Shown here in pieces: positions 22,182-34,770 of a stretch of 64,000 nucleotides of DNA. Below the pieces are notes generated by a model that saw only the letters and a list, made by a program, of their open reading frames with translations, made no database searches and was not told the DNA's origin. The stretch comes from Atrichornis clamosus (lineage: Eukaryota; Chordata; Aves; Passeriformes; Menuridae), in the NCBI GenBank assembly GCA_013400975.1, contig WBMZ01005334.1:1-64000 (forward strand). The letters run 5' to 3'. Position numbers and translations under genes: made by a program. Each line of letters opens with the position of its first letter. The stretch's first letter is position 1.

Positions 22182-24316
22182 AGTATCCACAGTAGCAGCC
22201 CTTTGAAGTGGAAACGCCAGCGGGGAACAAGCCTTCAGCTTAATCCTTGGTGTAAAAGGTCCTAAGTGGTAAGAAGCCACAACATTCATCTCGGGGGGAG
22301 AAGCTGGAGAGTGATGTCTGGAACTGAATCTATCTCCTTGACCTGGACCTCACCGGTGGAGCTGGAAGTGTTTGGACACTTCTGTAGGGCATGAGGGATG
22401 TGGTCCTTCTCATCTCTCTGGTTTTCCACTCTGGTTCTATCCCAGCTTCTTTCCCCAGTTTCTTGAGGAGGAGGACAGAACTGAAAGGCAGGGGAGTAAG
22501 GCCTGAGGGCAGGTGTATTTGTGCTTGGGTTTGTTTGCTCACTCAAGTTGGTAAATCTTTCCTCTGGAGAGCAGAGCCAGTGGCACTGTCCATCTGCCGG
22601 TCCTTGTGGGCCTGTGTCTGTCCAGTTAGGCTGGTGGCTTCATGGTGGCCCCAAGTGCCTGTCTCCCCTTTGGCATGAGGAAAGTGAAGGAGACTGTGCT
22701 TTTTGGTCACTAATGATGCATTTAAGTGCTTGAAGCTAGGTGGGATAAGCCTGCCATCTCTGAAATCCATTTGTTTGAAATAGGAGATGAAAGTGTTGCG
22801 TTTCTTGGGGGAATGGGGGGAGCTTGAGGATCAGCATGTCCCTATGGATTTGTAGCCAGTCTTGGTTGCAGAACTAGGCTGCTTGTAAGGAGCTGCCATC
22901 CAAAGGTGGAGAAGGCGGAAGGGTAAGCTGGGGACAGCAGTATGTGCCTTGACTGACGTGTGGCTTGAGCCACCAGGGATGAGAGGCTTTCTGAGGAGGC
23001 CTTTCCTTCTCAACCATAGTAGCCATTGTTGATTCTGATGACTATTTAAATAATCTGATTTTTAAGCTGAAAATTTATTTTTTAACTCGTTGGTATTTTT
23101 GACCTTCAGCACATCACCTGTTATTTGACTTCATCCTCATGCAGTTTGCTGTGTGCAAAAATAGGTGTCTTTTCTATGGCCTCCCCACTGGTAAATGACT
23201 GAATACCCTCCCTGCCTCCTAGTAAAAATCTGGTGGTCCTTATCATCAGTCTATATGAACTTCATATTCTTTCTGTTGTCAAAAGCCTTGCTGTTGCCTC
23301 TTTGTAATGTAAGCCTTTCTGCAGTGCTGATGGTGCTGTTACTGTTCTCTCACTCTTTCCTCATTCCAGAGTTACATGCTCCATGACTGTACACAGTAGT
23401 GTAATTCTTTTTTGTTTTCCTTTGATAGTGCCAAATGTTCTGCTTACTTTATACTCCATCAACTGCTGAATATTTTGCAGAAGTCTTCATCGAATTGTCT
23501 GTAATGTCCACATGATCTTTCCTCTGTAGCAGTGTCTTGTTGGAACTCAGTGTTGTGTGATTACTATTCATCATTTGTCTATTTTTCCCTTCATCTGCAT
23601 TATTTTGCCTATCTTTATGTTAAACTGATGCTATTTTATGACCCAGTGAACTCATCATCATAAGGTCCTTTTGTAATTCTTCACAGTTGGCTTCAGGTAT
23701 GACTTTGCAAAAATTTTGTGTTAACTGCTAACTATCTTATTGTTTATGGTTATGTTGCAAAGCAGAGAAAGAAACTCTCTTGGCAAACCTAATTATGAAA
23801 ATTACAGTATATTATTAGAAGTAAAAACATGATATTTAATCTTGTGAGTTTGTGAACTAATCTTTGTGAACTTCGTTGTTTTTGTCAGTCTTCATACTGT
23901 TTGCAAATGCTTAGCACTTTTAGCTGGTCTTTTAAATTAAATTTTTTAACATCCATAAGGCCTATGTCATCACAATAACTGGATTCCACAAAAATCATCA
24001 GGTTACAAAGATGAGATGATTCTTTGCTTTCATTTCGCTTAATTTTGAGCTTTTAGGATTTGTATTTTCTAGCTCTTCCCTACCATTGTCAGAATTGTAC
24101 TCTTTAATAAAAACTGACATTTTTTAAATTTACTGACAGATAAAATATGCCTGTAAATATATTTGTAGGTGATAAGATTTTATGAAATGCACTTGTTTGC
24201 AGACTTCCAGTGAAATGGACAAGAGGTAGCTGTGCTGCAGTAGGGTTCTGTAGTGAGTCTTTAAACTTGAAGATTCTTGTAATAGGAATCTATTTAAGGT
24301 GGTTGGTGGTTTGGGG
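22182..24316. other. Intronic sequence, no gene seen
   Basis: Mixed composition, GC-richer at 22200-23000 then AT-rich. Several overlapping short frames occur on both strands at 22286-22770 with no recognisable protein. Nothing supportable. Confidence 0.55.
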
Positions 24317-24370
24317 TTTGTTGTTGTTGTTGTTTTTGTTTGTTTAGTGAGTTGGTTTTTTTTTTTTTTC
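24317..24370 (+). repeat. (GTT)n microsatellite and poly(T)
   Basis: TTTGTTGTTGTTGTTG begins near 24317 and is followed by GTTTG units and a run of about 15 T at 24356-24370. Simple sequence; it generates an artefactual Val/Phe-rich frame. Confidence 0.8.
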
Positions 24371-27300
24371 TTAAAGAGAAATGAAATTAAAACAGACTTA
24401 GTAGTAATATTTTGCTTTGGTAAAGTATCTCACCCCCCTGGGTCTCCAATCACCAAAGCATCAGCATACTTTTCTCTCAGGGAAAAGGTAAATGTGATGA
24501 TTTTCATCTTGGAAGAGCTTCACTGGAAGGTAGAAATTGTTTTCCTGAAATACGACTTTAAAATTGGTAGGCAGGTTTCTACTTGTCCGATTTAAAAATA
24601 TTAACATTTTTTATTTGTGTGGCTATATTGATGCCAGTGCTGCAGTTAGGAAATTTAAGGGTTGTTCTTGAATTGTTTTCCTGACGGACTTTGTTTATCT
24701 AGTGAAAAAACCTGGGACCTTAAGCTGTGGATTTCCATTCAGCTTTACAGAACCATAATAATTGAATTCAAACTTAAACTTGACTTTTGCTGTAGGAAAT
24801 CCTAAAAGCATAAAGCTGGAAGACCACTGCACCTTTTTTGTCTCTCCCTTTTCTGTCTTTTCAGAGTATAATAGCAGGGTTTTTTTGTGTGTGATGGACA
24901 GTTAGTTGCTATAAGATGATGCCGAGGTTACTACTGTTTCAGGTGATGGGCAGAGGGATAAATGTGGAGAAGGGCCATTCAAGTAGCTTTTCAGGATTTC
25001 TAGAGTCTATGCCTTGCAATAAAGTGAGTATCTGTGTGAAAGCCAAATATTGGTAATGTAAACTTTGCATCCTGTAAATTTTCAGGGATTACTGGAGGGC
25101 ATAATTTGGACTGAGAGTGACGTGGTTCATTAATTTATTTTTAAATTTTTTTGGGGGTTTTATTTTCTGGCCTGGTTTGATGTTATGTCTCACCTGCTTT
25201 GTTCTGGAAACATTGTATGAAATGGAAGGAATTCCTACCACGTGTCAGGGGCCAGAGTGTGTACCGGCTGAACGTTAGAATTTATAAAATCTCATATTTA
25301 CAAACTAAGCAAATACTGCCTTAAAATGAGGTACATTTAAAACATACGTTTAGGTAATTTTTAAAACGTTGTTTTTGGAATAAAAATGTGTGCAAGCATA
25401 ACAGCAGCAGTCAATTTAAGTTTATATAAGGACAGGGTTTTTAAATCTCTGAGTGGTGTTGATGATGTTACTTATTTGACCAAATCCAATTTATTTTTTT
25501 ATTTTTTACTATTTATTCACTTTGTAACACAGAAATTTTGACATTGTCTTTCAAAAACTTTATATCAAGGTGATATTTGTGCATGGTTAAAGGAAGCTCT
25601 TGAATTATGATTTAACACAGAAGTTATGCAAGGCAAAACATATTATAAAGTGCAAAACAAAATGTGACTTTAAATATCCTTTTGGCACTAAGTTTGAACT
25701 ACAACAAATGAATTAAGCCTTTGAAAAGGACAAAAATGTCGAGACTTACTTTAACTAGTCCAAATTTTCCCCTGCAATGTGAGCAGAAAATTGTCTCTTG
25801 CCAAAAGCCGGTTGCTTGTGCTCAGTTGTCAGCAGAGTCTCCGTTGCATTGGAAGCGCTGGCGAATGCCAGGCTGTGCTTAGCATTGCCAGCAGGACGGA
25901 GAAATCTCTGCAGTTACAGGTGAGCAGAGATAGTAGATAAAGGTCTGGAAAAGTGCTCTGTCAAAACATGTATAGGAAATGTGTTCAGTTTTCACTGCAA
26001 AACATTGCAATTCATTGTATTAAAGGATGAAATAACTTGATTTTTCAACTTTTAAAACTTTTTTTAATCGTACTGCTCTCTTTTCACAATAAATAGCTGA
26101 GTTAAAGTAGAGAGATATTGTGATTTAAATATTGAGAAAATTTTTGATTTAGGTCAGGGACATGCCTGGGTCTGTGACATAGAAGTACTGGACTAACACT
26201 GCCTAACTAGTCAGTATGGCTACCTGAATCCATTCCCTTTTCAAGTTTTAAGCTAAGAGAAAATAAAACAAGGACTCTGTCTATTGAAGTTGCTTTTCGA
26301 AGATACTGGCTGGTGTTTGTTGTTGTGGTTTGGTTTTTTCCTTCCTTCCAGAAATCTGAATGTAGTTTATGTCCCCTTTTTACTCTTACAGACAACTGAA
26401 CTACGCACATGGCAGAAAAATGAGCATGAACTCATCCAGTGTCCTTACTGTTGGCTAATAACCATTCTGAGTTTGTTTCTGTGTAGCCTTTCTGTGTATA
26501 AATACTTTATCTTCTGTTACTTATAAATGAAAAACAAAAAGAAAGGGTTATTTTCTAAAATGAAACTGAGTTAAAAAGTAACTTTCTTCAAGTGGCAAGG
26601 GGTAGTGAGCTTTTTGGACTGAGGGAGATGTTACACAAATCAGAACAACAGATCAATATGACCCATTTTTAGTGGGTCAGTGCTTCTTAATTGGTTCTCA
26701 AGCAAAAAGGAAGGTCAGTAGCAGTACTGCACACCAAACCCAAAATTCGTCATCCCAGAGATCAGAAAAAAAAATGTTTACTTGGTAGGCAGTGTCTCCA
26801 GACAGCTATTGTGCACTCCTTCCAGTTGTAACTCCATTATTTGTCTTGGGATTAAATGGAAGTATTCAAGATTTCCAAGAAACAGACATTCACCAGAAGC
26901 TCCAACTCTCCAACTGAGAAAAGCCCTTCTTTGCTTCTCTGCCACTAGTTACAAAAACAATTTTAGAGGAAAAGCATTCTCTTTCTGAGCTTGTGATAGC
27001 TATATCACAGCAGAATGGTGGTTCACTAAATGAAAAATTATTTTATTCCAGAGAGAATGAACTTGCATTATATATTGTTAAATACAACACAGGTATCCTT
27101 TGAAGTTTTAAATGTTGGTTTTGTTGGGGTTTTTTTTTTGTTTGTTTGTTTGGGGTTTTTTTGGTGGATAAATAAACGGCATGAATTTTGAAAAATTTTC
27201 TTACTGTCGTCTTCCCATGGAACTTGAGTAAATATTTTCTTTATTCACACTGGAGGACCAAAGATAATCAGGCAGGAAGCTGTCTCTATTTACAACACCG

Positions 27301-30300
27301 AAAGGCAACCTACCTTCAGAAAAGACAAATAACCTGTTAAATACTACCTTTTTTCCTTCAAAGTCATGCCAAAACCCCCATTACTAGCTTCTTAACTGAG
27401 AAGGGTCTTTGAAAAAATGGCTTTTAGTGAGAGATTTCAGCTGCTGTCTGAATGCTAGCATAAAAACACAATTTAAAAAATATAAAAATAGTTAGTCTTT
27501 GAAGGAACTTGATAGTTGTCTGCTATTCTATAGGTGACTTTAACCTTAGGTTGCTATTCCATCTTTTTAACTGATGTAAGATACAAAGTATTTTGGCATG
27601 GGTGCCTAATCAGGCTTTGCAGTATGTCCCATGAGATACGTAAGAAGTAAAGCACCTGCATATGTTCTGCTTCGTGAGGATTTCTTTAGTCTTTGAAGTA
27701 AATAAAACTGGTGTTGTGTGTTACGTGCATGCTACTAATGGAGCAAAAGGGGAATTGAATCCTTGCAATAAAATGACTCTGATGAAGGCTTGCTTGGGAA
27801 ACCCTCTGAGTACTAGTGACACTACTGAGGTTTTGTCATTTCCCTGCTGAAAGCACTTTGCCATTGTGATAAGTTGCTGCTTCCAAAATATGTTTGAGAT
27901 GATTGTGAAATGCTTTGAGTCTGGCAGAATGCAGGAGTGGTCCTTTGGGCACGCTCTCAGGCTTTCTTGCTTCTCCGTTGGATCACTAAGAAAGCACAGC
28001 TTCTGGGAGTGTTCCTAGATGATGCAGCTTGGGGTGCAGAAAAAGGTGTTTCTTCCTCTTGGGGTAGGCTTTAAACGTGCTTTTCTCAAAGCTCCACTTT
28101 TGCTGGAAGGAAATGGAACATTCCCTCTTCTAGTTTAACACATGCAGGGGTACCAATAAAACAGTAACAGCACAGATTTTCTTAAGGGGTTTTGTAATCA
28201 AACATCTTACACCCCAGCTCCATTTGTGGTTTTCAAATTTTTCTGAACCTCCAAAGAAGTCCTGAAGTGTTTCCTTCCATATCCATGCTCCTCTCCTGAG
28301 AGTCTAGGCTTTTGTCAACAATTGTGAGAACCAGTCAGGCTTCCTCTTGGTATCCTACTTTTCATGCACATGATAAAAGACATTTCTGACAGAGCAGTGT
28401 TTAAAAAACAGATTTGGCAAATCCATGGAAGAAAAATCCAGTGAGACCTATTAAATACAAAGATATCAGTTACAGGTTGCTGGAAGAAAATTCATGGGAA
28501 TTATTATGCTCTGCCTGCCCTGGTTCTGCACTCGTCTTTAGACATCTGGTATTAGCCACAGTTGCAGGCTGCATTCTGGGCAAGATGGACTTTTTGGCTG
28601 ACCTGCTGAGGTCATCTTTGTGTATGTTGTTATCCTGTTCTCAGGTAAAAGGCAGCTGGAGAAAATGGCACAGGAATGCAGGCATTTTATCTCAGAATAG
28701 TGGTGCTACTTTTATTTTGTGCAGGGAATCTGTTCAGCAGAATGGGTTTAGCACTTGAGGCAGTTGGAATTAATAGCATTAGGTAGTGCTCTTGCTGCCC
28801 TCACCTCAGGAGCTTGGTTTGGATGTGTCGTGCCTCTTCCCAGAGCTTAGTTTATTCAGACTTATGCTTGTCTCTCAGTGCAAAGGGATGCTGTTTGTCA
28901 CATAAATACCTCCTCAAGAGTTCTGTCTACTTGGCTTAGTACAAAACTGGACTAGAGAAAATAGAAAATTGCAACAGCCTGAGCTCTTCTAGATTGTGCT
29001 CCTGTGTAACAGCATGTTGTCGGTCCTTTGGCAGGTGAGAACAGTCATTTGATCACATGTTCCCTCCATGCCAGTCTATAAAAATTTCACGCTACATAAG
29101 CACACTTTTCTATAAATATTTTACAGTCCTCAAAAAACATAAATACAATGCACGTCTGCAGCTGCGTGTGAGTGGAAGCTCCTAGTGCACTGGGGTACCC
29201 TTTCCTGGGGAAGTGGGTTTGATTAATAGCTATTACGTGCTGCACTCTGCCAAAAGCAAAACATTTGTGTCCACAAGAGGCCAAGTGGTAACGTCATTGC
29301 TGCCGGGGATGATTAACTCTGCTTGCGAAGGCACAGAAACAGAAATTGCTTTTGCCCTCTTGTCAAGGTGGGAACAGTATTCTCTATGAAATTCATAACC
29401 TAGAGGATAAAATCAGGTTAATTTGGACTTAGAAACAGAAAGTGTTTAAGTTAGAGACTGTGAGAGAGGGTACAAACCAAGAGAGGAGAAGAAGGTGAAG
29501 TAGGATGAAGATCATTGTTAAAAAAAAAAGGTAGTTTGCCAGAAGAAGAAAAGTCTTTTCTGCAATTGCATTTTAACTGAAGCATAATAAGCATTAGTTT
29601 TTTCAGCATGACTTCGAAGCACTTTGATATTAGAAAATACTCTTGTGGGCTCTAGTCATCCACAGACCTAAAGTTCAGCAGAAATATTTCACGGTCCATT
29701 AGCAAAGTAGTACAGTGGGTTACTGAAAAGGTCCCAGGCTATGTCGGTTGTTTCACAGTCAGTGGTACACCTTCCTCCTCACCTGCTTCCCCAGGGACAA
29801 AGGACATTAGTGTTATTATATTGTAAAGCCATCTTCAAAGGGAAGCGGCAGGTTTTAACAAGAAGCTCATTGCCGTACTGTAAATAGTGTGGGACATACT
29901 GAAAAAGCCTGAACCTGGCACATTAGTGATCGTGACAAGGAAAATATGGCTCATTTAGCAAAACTGATTTGAAGGTCATGCTCAGTTTAAATAAAACAGA
30001 CTGGTGTTTTCTAGTCTGTCCCTGGACTTCAGTCAGCTTAACTAAAATAGTTAGGATCATCTCTGGGTAAAGCGTTCGTCTGAATTACAAGTGTTCATTG
30101 CTGGTTGTATAACAGGAAAAGAGAGATGTTGCAATAGCTAATCTCCAAGGCAAGCAAATAAAATAAATAATGGTTCTTTTGTAAGTCATGACACTTTTGA
30201 CTTCAGCTGGGTTCAGGTTGTATTAATACAGGACCCAGGATTAGAATTTTAGTGTTTTTGGCTACCAGCCACCTGATCAAACCAGTGGGCTGCTTCTCTG

Positions 30301-33300
30301 ATAGGGCAGTTCTGGTTTCTTCCTCGTTTGAGTAATGCTGGTTTGCTCAATGCCAAATGGAAGCTGCTTAACATCCTAAAGTGAAAAAAACCCCTGAACC
30401 ATGAAAGAAATGTTCATAAGTTGTGTTTGAAATTTGTAAAAGAAAATGCATTTATCATGCTGTGCTATAATTGAATGGCTTTTCTTAAAAATATTATGGT
30501 GACAGAAAGGTTTCCCATTTATATTTACCATCAAAGAATGGATTATGTTTCACGGAAACCTGTCCTATTTTCTCTTGTTCCTTGAATTTAGGAAATCTTA
30601 TTTTTTGAGACTTCACAACAGTTCAGAGAAGAGCCAAAAGCCTGACTCTGGTTTTAATCCTCTCTTTTTACGTAACTATGCAGACACTACTAAACTCTAC
30701 TGTACATTGTCCACTCTTACTGGATATATAGTATAAGAGTACATATACAAAAGATGACTATTACAAATTGGTTTAAAGTGAAAAACACCAAGCTGACACA
30801 GTACTCACTGATGAATGATACCTCTGTACTGTTGCATCACTTCAGGTCCTGTTTCCTAGTTTGGAAAGGTGATGGAATGAGAAAAGCCTATCCACCACAC
30901 AAAAATCTCTTCCATGTTCTTTTTTTAAGATGTAGTTTATTCAAATGTGATTAACAAGCATGCTGACTGTCACTTCATTTGTCTGTAAAATTACTTTCTT
31001 TTTTATTTTATTCATGTTAGCATCTTTTGATGTAGTATCCTCTTTGTATTGGCTGGTGGGGGATTTTGCAAAATGAAGCTTAAATTAGCGTATGCTGCCT
31101 GAGAGCCAGCCTTGCTTTCTAAGGACAGGGAGCATGTCCCGTGGGATACAGCACTGCAGTTAAAGGAGCTTGCAAAGAGGAGCCAGGCCTGCTGCAGGTG
31201 GGGTGCCCTGTCATGCCTGCTCTGCCCCTTACTCCATCAGGTGTGGGGCAGGAGCAGGTGGCCGTGTCTCTGTTGAGCTGGCCAGCATGTGTGATGCTGT
31301 GTTGGCTTTATTCTGCACCTGATGAGGCAGATCATAACAGATACAGCTTTAGCGCGGGATTAAACTGCAGCCTTGCTTTCCTCAGCAGGGACTCTGAGGG
31401 AGCTCAAGAGAGAACTTCACAGAGGAGTCAAGGAAATGGCAGGTAGCTGGAATGTAAAGCGCCAGTGGAGTGCACTCGTGGGGTTGTGGCTGTCCTTTGG
31501 TCTGCAGCTTCTCTTCTGTTTGAGGCCTTGAATGCTATTTAAAGCACAAACAATGGGGAGAAAAAAAGACATTTAAGAGTGTAACAATGAGGTTTAGTTG
31601 AAAAACAGAAGCAAAGTCCCACTGTCTTTTGGACTAAAGCACCTGCCAGTGTCTCCTAAACATATCTGTGTCCTGAATGATTTGAAAGTGGAGACCACTG
31701 TGCAGCTGCAAACGAAAGGTATGACTTGGTGGGATTTGGATGTCTCTTCCTGGCCTTAAATGGTGAGGGTTCAGTAGTTGTTAGTCTTCAAATATCTGTA
31801 TTTCCATTGTGAATGCTTAAGATACTTAACTTGATCCAGTTACAGAGGCATTCCTATGTGTTAAACTTAGGCAGGGAATCTTTCGACTAGATTTTGCTAT
31901 CTATGTAGTGAAATGCAAAGCAAGTTTCCTTTGCAAATAGGGTCAACTGCTGAAGGAGCAGCAGCTTTTTGAAGAACATAATTCTTGTCAGTAGTCTGAA
32001 GATGCATTTGTAGAGTGGGGCATGTTGGTTAATCCTTGTTTTTGGATGTTCTGAGGCATCAGGAAGTGGTTGTGTTTTGTCCCACGTCACCTGACCCAGG
32101 TGAAATCACTGACTCAAAACTAGTAAGTCTTGGCTGAAGGAAGTGGCTAAACTATTATTTCTTATAGATCAGTTTCTCTTCTGAACAAAAAGGAATGTCA
32201 TGAGAGTCTGAGTTAAGGTAGTATGTGGTCAAGACATTTCTGGTTCTTGAACTTGTACTTGACTTCACTGTGGAGCTAGTGGTGCTTATGGTTAACCTGA
32301 GCCTGTAGAGAGCCTGTTTTCTGCTGCTTCCAGCTTCCAGCCAGACCTTAAAATTTTGATATGAAATGCTTTGTGCCTGGTGTCTGCTTCAGAATCATTA
32401 TTTTTGTTTCTTTGTTAAAAGGTTTCTGAAATTTAAGACCATAGACATGATTTTGTGGGAGAAAGCAACATGAATTTCTGTTTATGTGTAAGTGCATAAA
32501 AGTTGTAGCAGCAACCTGCTTTGGGTCAAGGACTTAAAATTGTAAAGTACCATCTCCCTGGGGTTAGAGATCTGACTTTGGTCTTCCTGAAAAATGTTCT
32601 CACATTTGGCTAAGAAAACAGTTTGTGTCCGAAGAGTGGCAGTATATGCATGCTGGGTGTGATAACTAAGTTCTCAATACATTATTCTGGCATTAAAGTA
32701 TCCAGCAGATCAGTTATGGGGTTGTAGGTTAGGCTAGAGGTAGGTCCTGAAGGTGACCTCCCACCTGAGTTCATGTGTTTAACTGAATTTGGGCAGCAAT
32801 CTGTAAGTCAGCATGTTTCTCCCTGTTAGTGACCTAGAGGAGGCTCACCTTGCTTTCACGCCATAGTGAGTCTTTGGGGTTTGAGGGGGGAAGGTGCGTT
32901 TGATTTTTGGTTTTTATTTGTTTCCTAGTTTTTAAAACGGAGCATTGTAAATTATCAGGCTTGTGAGGATATTTAACACATCTCTTCTGGCTTGCTGGGA
33001 AAGAAGAGTTTAAATAGCTCAAACTGTAGAGTCCCCTTTAAGTACAACTGAGGGTTTGCTAACCTTTTCATTCTTGAGTTTCTGGTGTATTTATAGAAGA
33101 AATATATGGATCATGTTGATAAATTTTGACAGTAGGAGCAACAAATTGAGCCCCAGTGTTGACATTTCTTACTGAAGATTTTAATGTGATGAATAATACA
33201 GAGTGCTTAAACCTCAAAAAGTGTAAAACTGTTTTAACACCTTTTTAGTGAATTTAGTGGTTCCACTAGAGGTGTGTGGTGGGACCATGTAGAGGACTCT

Positions 33301-34337
33301 CCATCATCTGCAGAGATGACTTTTTGAAGGTGAGATCTTTGTTCATTACTACATGTTATCTACTGAAGCATGAATGCAACATGTCCAGGAAATCTCAGGT
33401 TCTCCATTAGACAGAATTGCATAATCCTTTGCCACATAATCTGTCTGATAAGTAAAACTACTGTACCAAAACACCTCATATTTTGTAGATAACGAGCTCC
33501 TATTTTCCAGCTGAAAGATCCAACTAGTTTGTAATAGGGCAGGGCTGTTTGCTCACTTGCAATTCCCAGAGATGCTAGTTGCCTCATATTTCCCGCGATG
33601 AGAACTTTTTCTGGGGACTTCTAGCATCTGTATGCTTTGTCTTGTTTAATAATTAAAAGGATTTTTTTTTTTAACCGTGGCAAAAGCTTCCTACTGCTCT
33701 ATGCCTTGATAGCTTTCTGCGAAAGGGAAGTGATGCTTATCCTAGAAGGGATCCAAAGCTAAATAGTTTTTGCAAATACATGTCCATGAAGTTAATTTCA
33801 CTTATCATAAAAAAAACTGCATTTGTAATTGTGCATTCTTGATCAATTCCATTGATTCAACTGTGTGACAGACTGAAAATAAACAGTAATAATTGTAAAA
33901 AAACAAACAAAATTTGTTTTTATGTTGAGTACTTTCCTCAACTTCGGTAAGAATATTTTGCAGCTCAGTTGTTAGTGTGTAAGTTTTGATAGTTTAGCTA
34001 CAGTGGGGAGTGTTGTCTTGAGTTGGGATCATTAATGATAATAACAACAAAACAAAACCACCAAGTGAACAAAATAGCAAATCTTTAGCCTAGATAAGGG
34101 ATGCTCTTGATTCTGAAGGCTTTAGGCCGGTGAGGTCCCGTTGGTTTTGGCAGGACAACTAGCTTTGGCTGGTATGTTGGGACACAAATAGAAGTTAAAA
34201 GTAGTGGAAAGACGAGCGGAGTTTGTTTTTGCTGGAGCTGCTGGTTTTCTCCAGATGGCTGGGTTTTGCAACACACAAGGTCAGGGTGAGCTGTGATGTT
34301 AGTAATGGCCTGTGACCTGGGACGCATTTTACTGAGG
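24371..34337. other. Intronic sequence, no gene seen
   Basis: About 10 kb of AT-rich intron 1 with scattered homopolymer runs (for example T-rich at 27128-27164). Isolated acceptor-like sites such as CTCTTACAG near 26391 lack a matching donor and an open frame. No repeat family, RNA gene or coding exon was recognised. Confidence 0.55.
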
Positions 34338-34360
34338 ATTATTATTATTATTGTTATTGT
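34338..34360 (+). repeat. (ATT)n microsatellite
   Basis: ATT units with one GTT interruption. Marks the left edge of the pyrimidine-rich tract that follows. Confidence 0.75.
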
Positions 34361-34374
34361 ATTTTCTTATGTAA

Positions 34375-34770
34375 ATTCCATTCTTTTCCCTCATTTACTT
34401 CCCAGTTTACCCATCCTGCTGGATTCTTTCCTGTAACCACAGTCTCTTCTGCTTTCCTCCTAAAATTCCTTCTTGCCCTTCTTTCGCCTGGTGTTCACAT
34501 CTTTTCTCCAACCTTCTTCCACACCCAACTTCTTTTTAAATCATTTCCTATGAAGTCTCTCACTTCATTTCTCTTCCAGAATCAGTCATTTCCTACCTTT
34601 CTCTCCCATGTTTTTCCTTCTCTTGAGCGCTTTACTCATATGCTGAATTCTACTTTTTTAGGCTCCTCCCATAATTTTATTCCCTTCTTTGTCTTCTCTT
34701 TCCCTTCTTCTTGTTTTGCTTCCCTTATGTTCAGTTTTTCACTGTGGCATCTCTTCCTTCACCCTCCTGG
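34375..34770 (+). repeat. Long pyrimidine-rich (C/T) tract
   Basis: For about 400 bases the + strand is strongly biased to C and T, with recurrent TTCC, CTTCT and TTTCTC words and few purines. It is not a clean tandem repeat. In pre-mRNA it would be a cluster of PTB-type (UCUU/CUUUC) binding sites. In DNA, long polypyrimidine tracts can adopt triplex forms. The asymmetry is directly visible; both roles are inference. Confidence 0.6.

Noticed and set aside
24299..24595. 98-codon frame with a Val/Phe-rich hydrophobic start
   Set aside because: The hydrophobic part is a translation of (GTT)n and poly(T), and the frame begins at a GTG codon.
26380..26420. Acceptor-like CTCTTACAG that might start an exon
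   Set aside because: No donor at suitable distance and no open frame with recognisable content.
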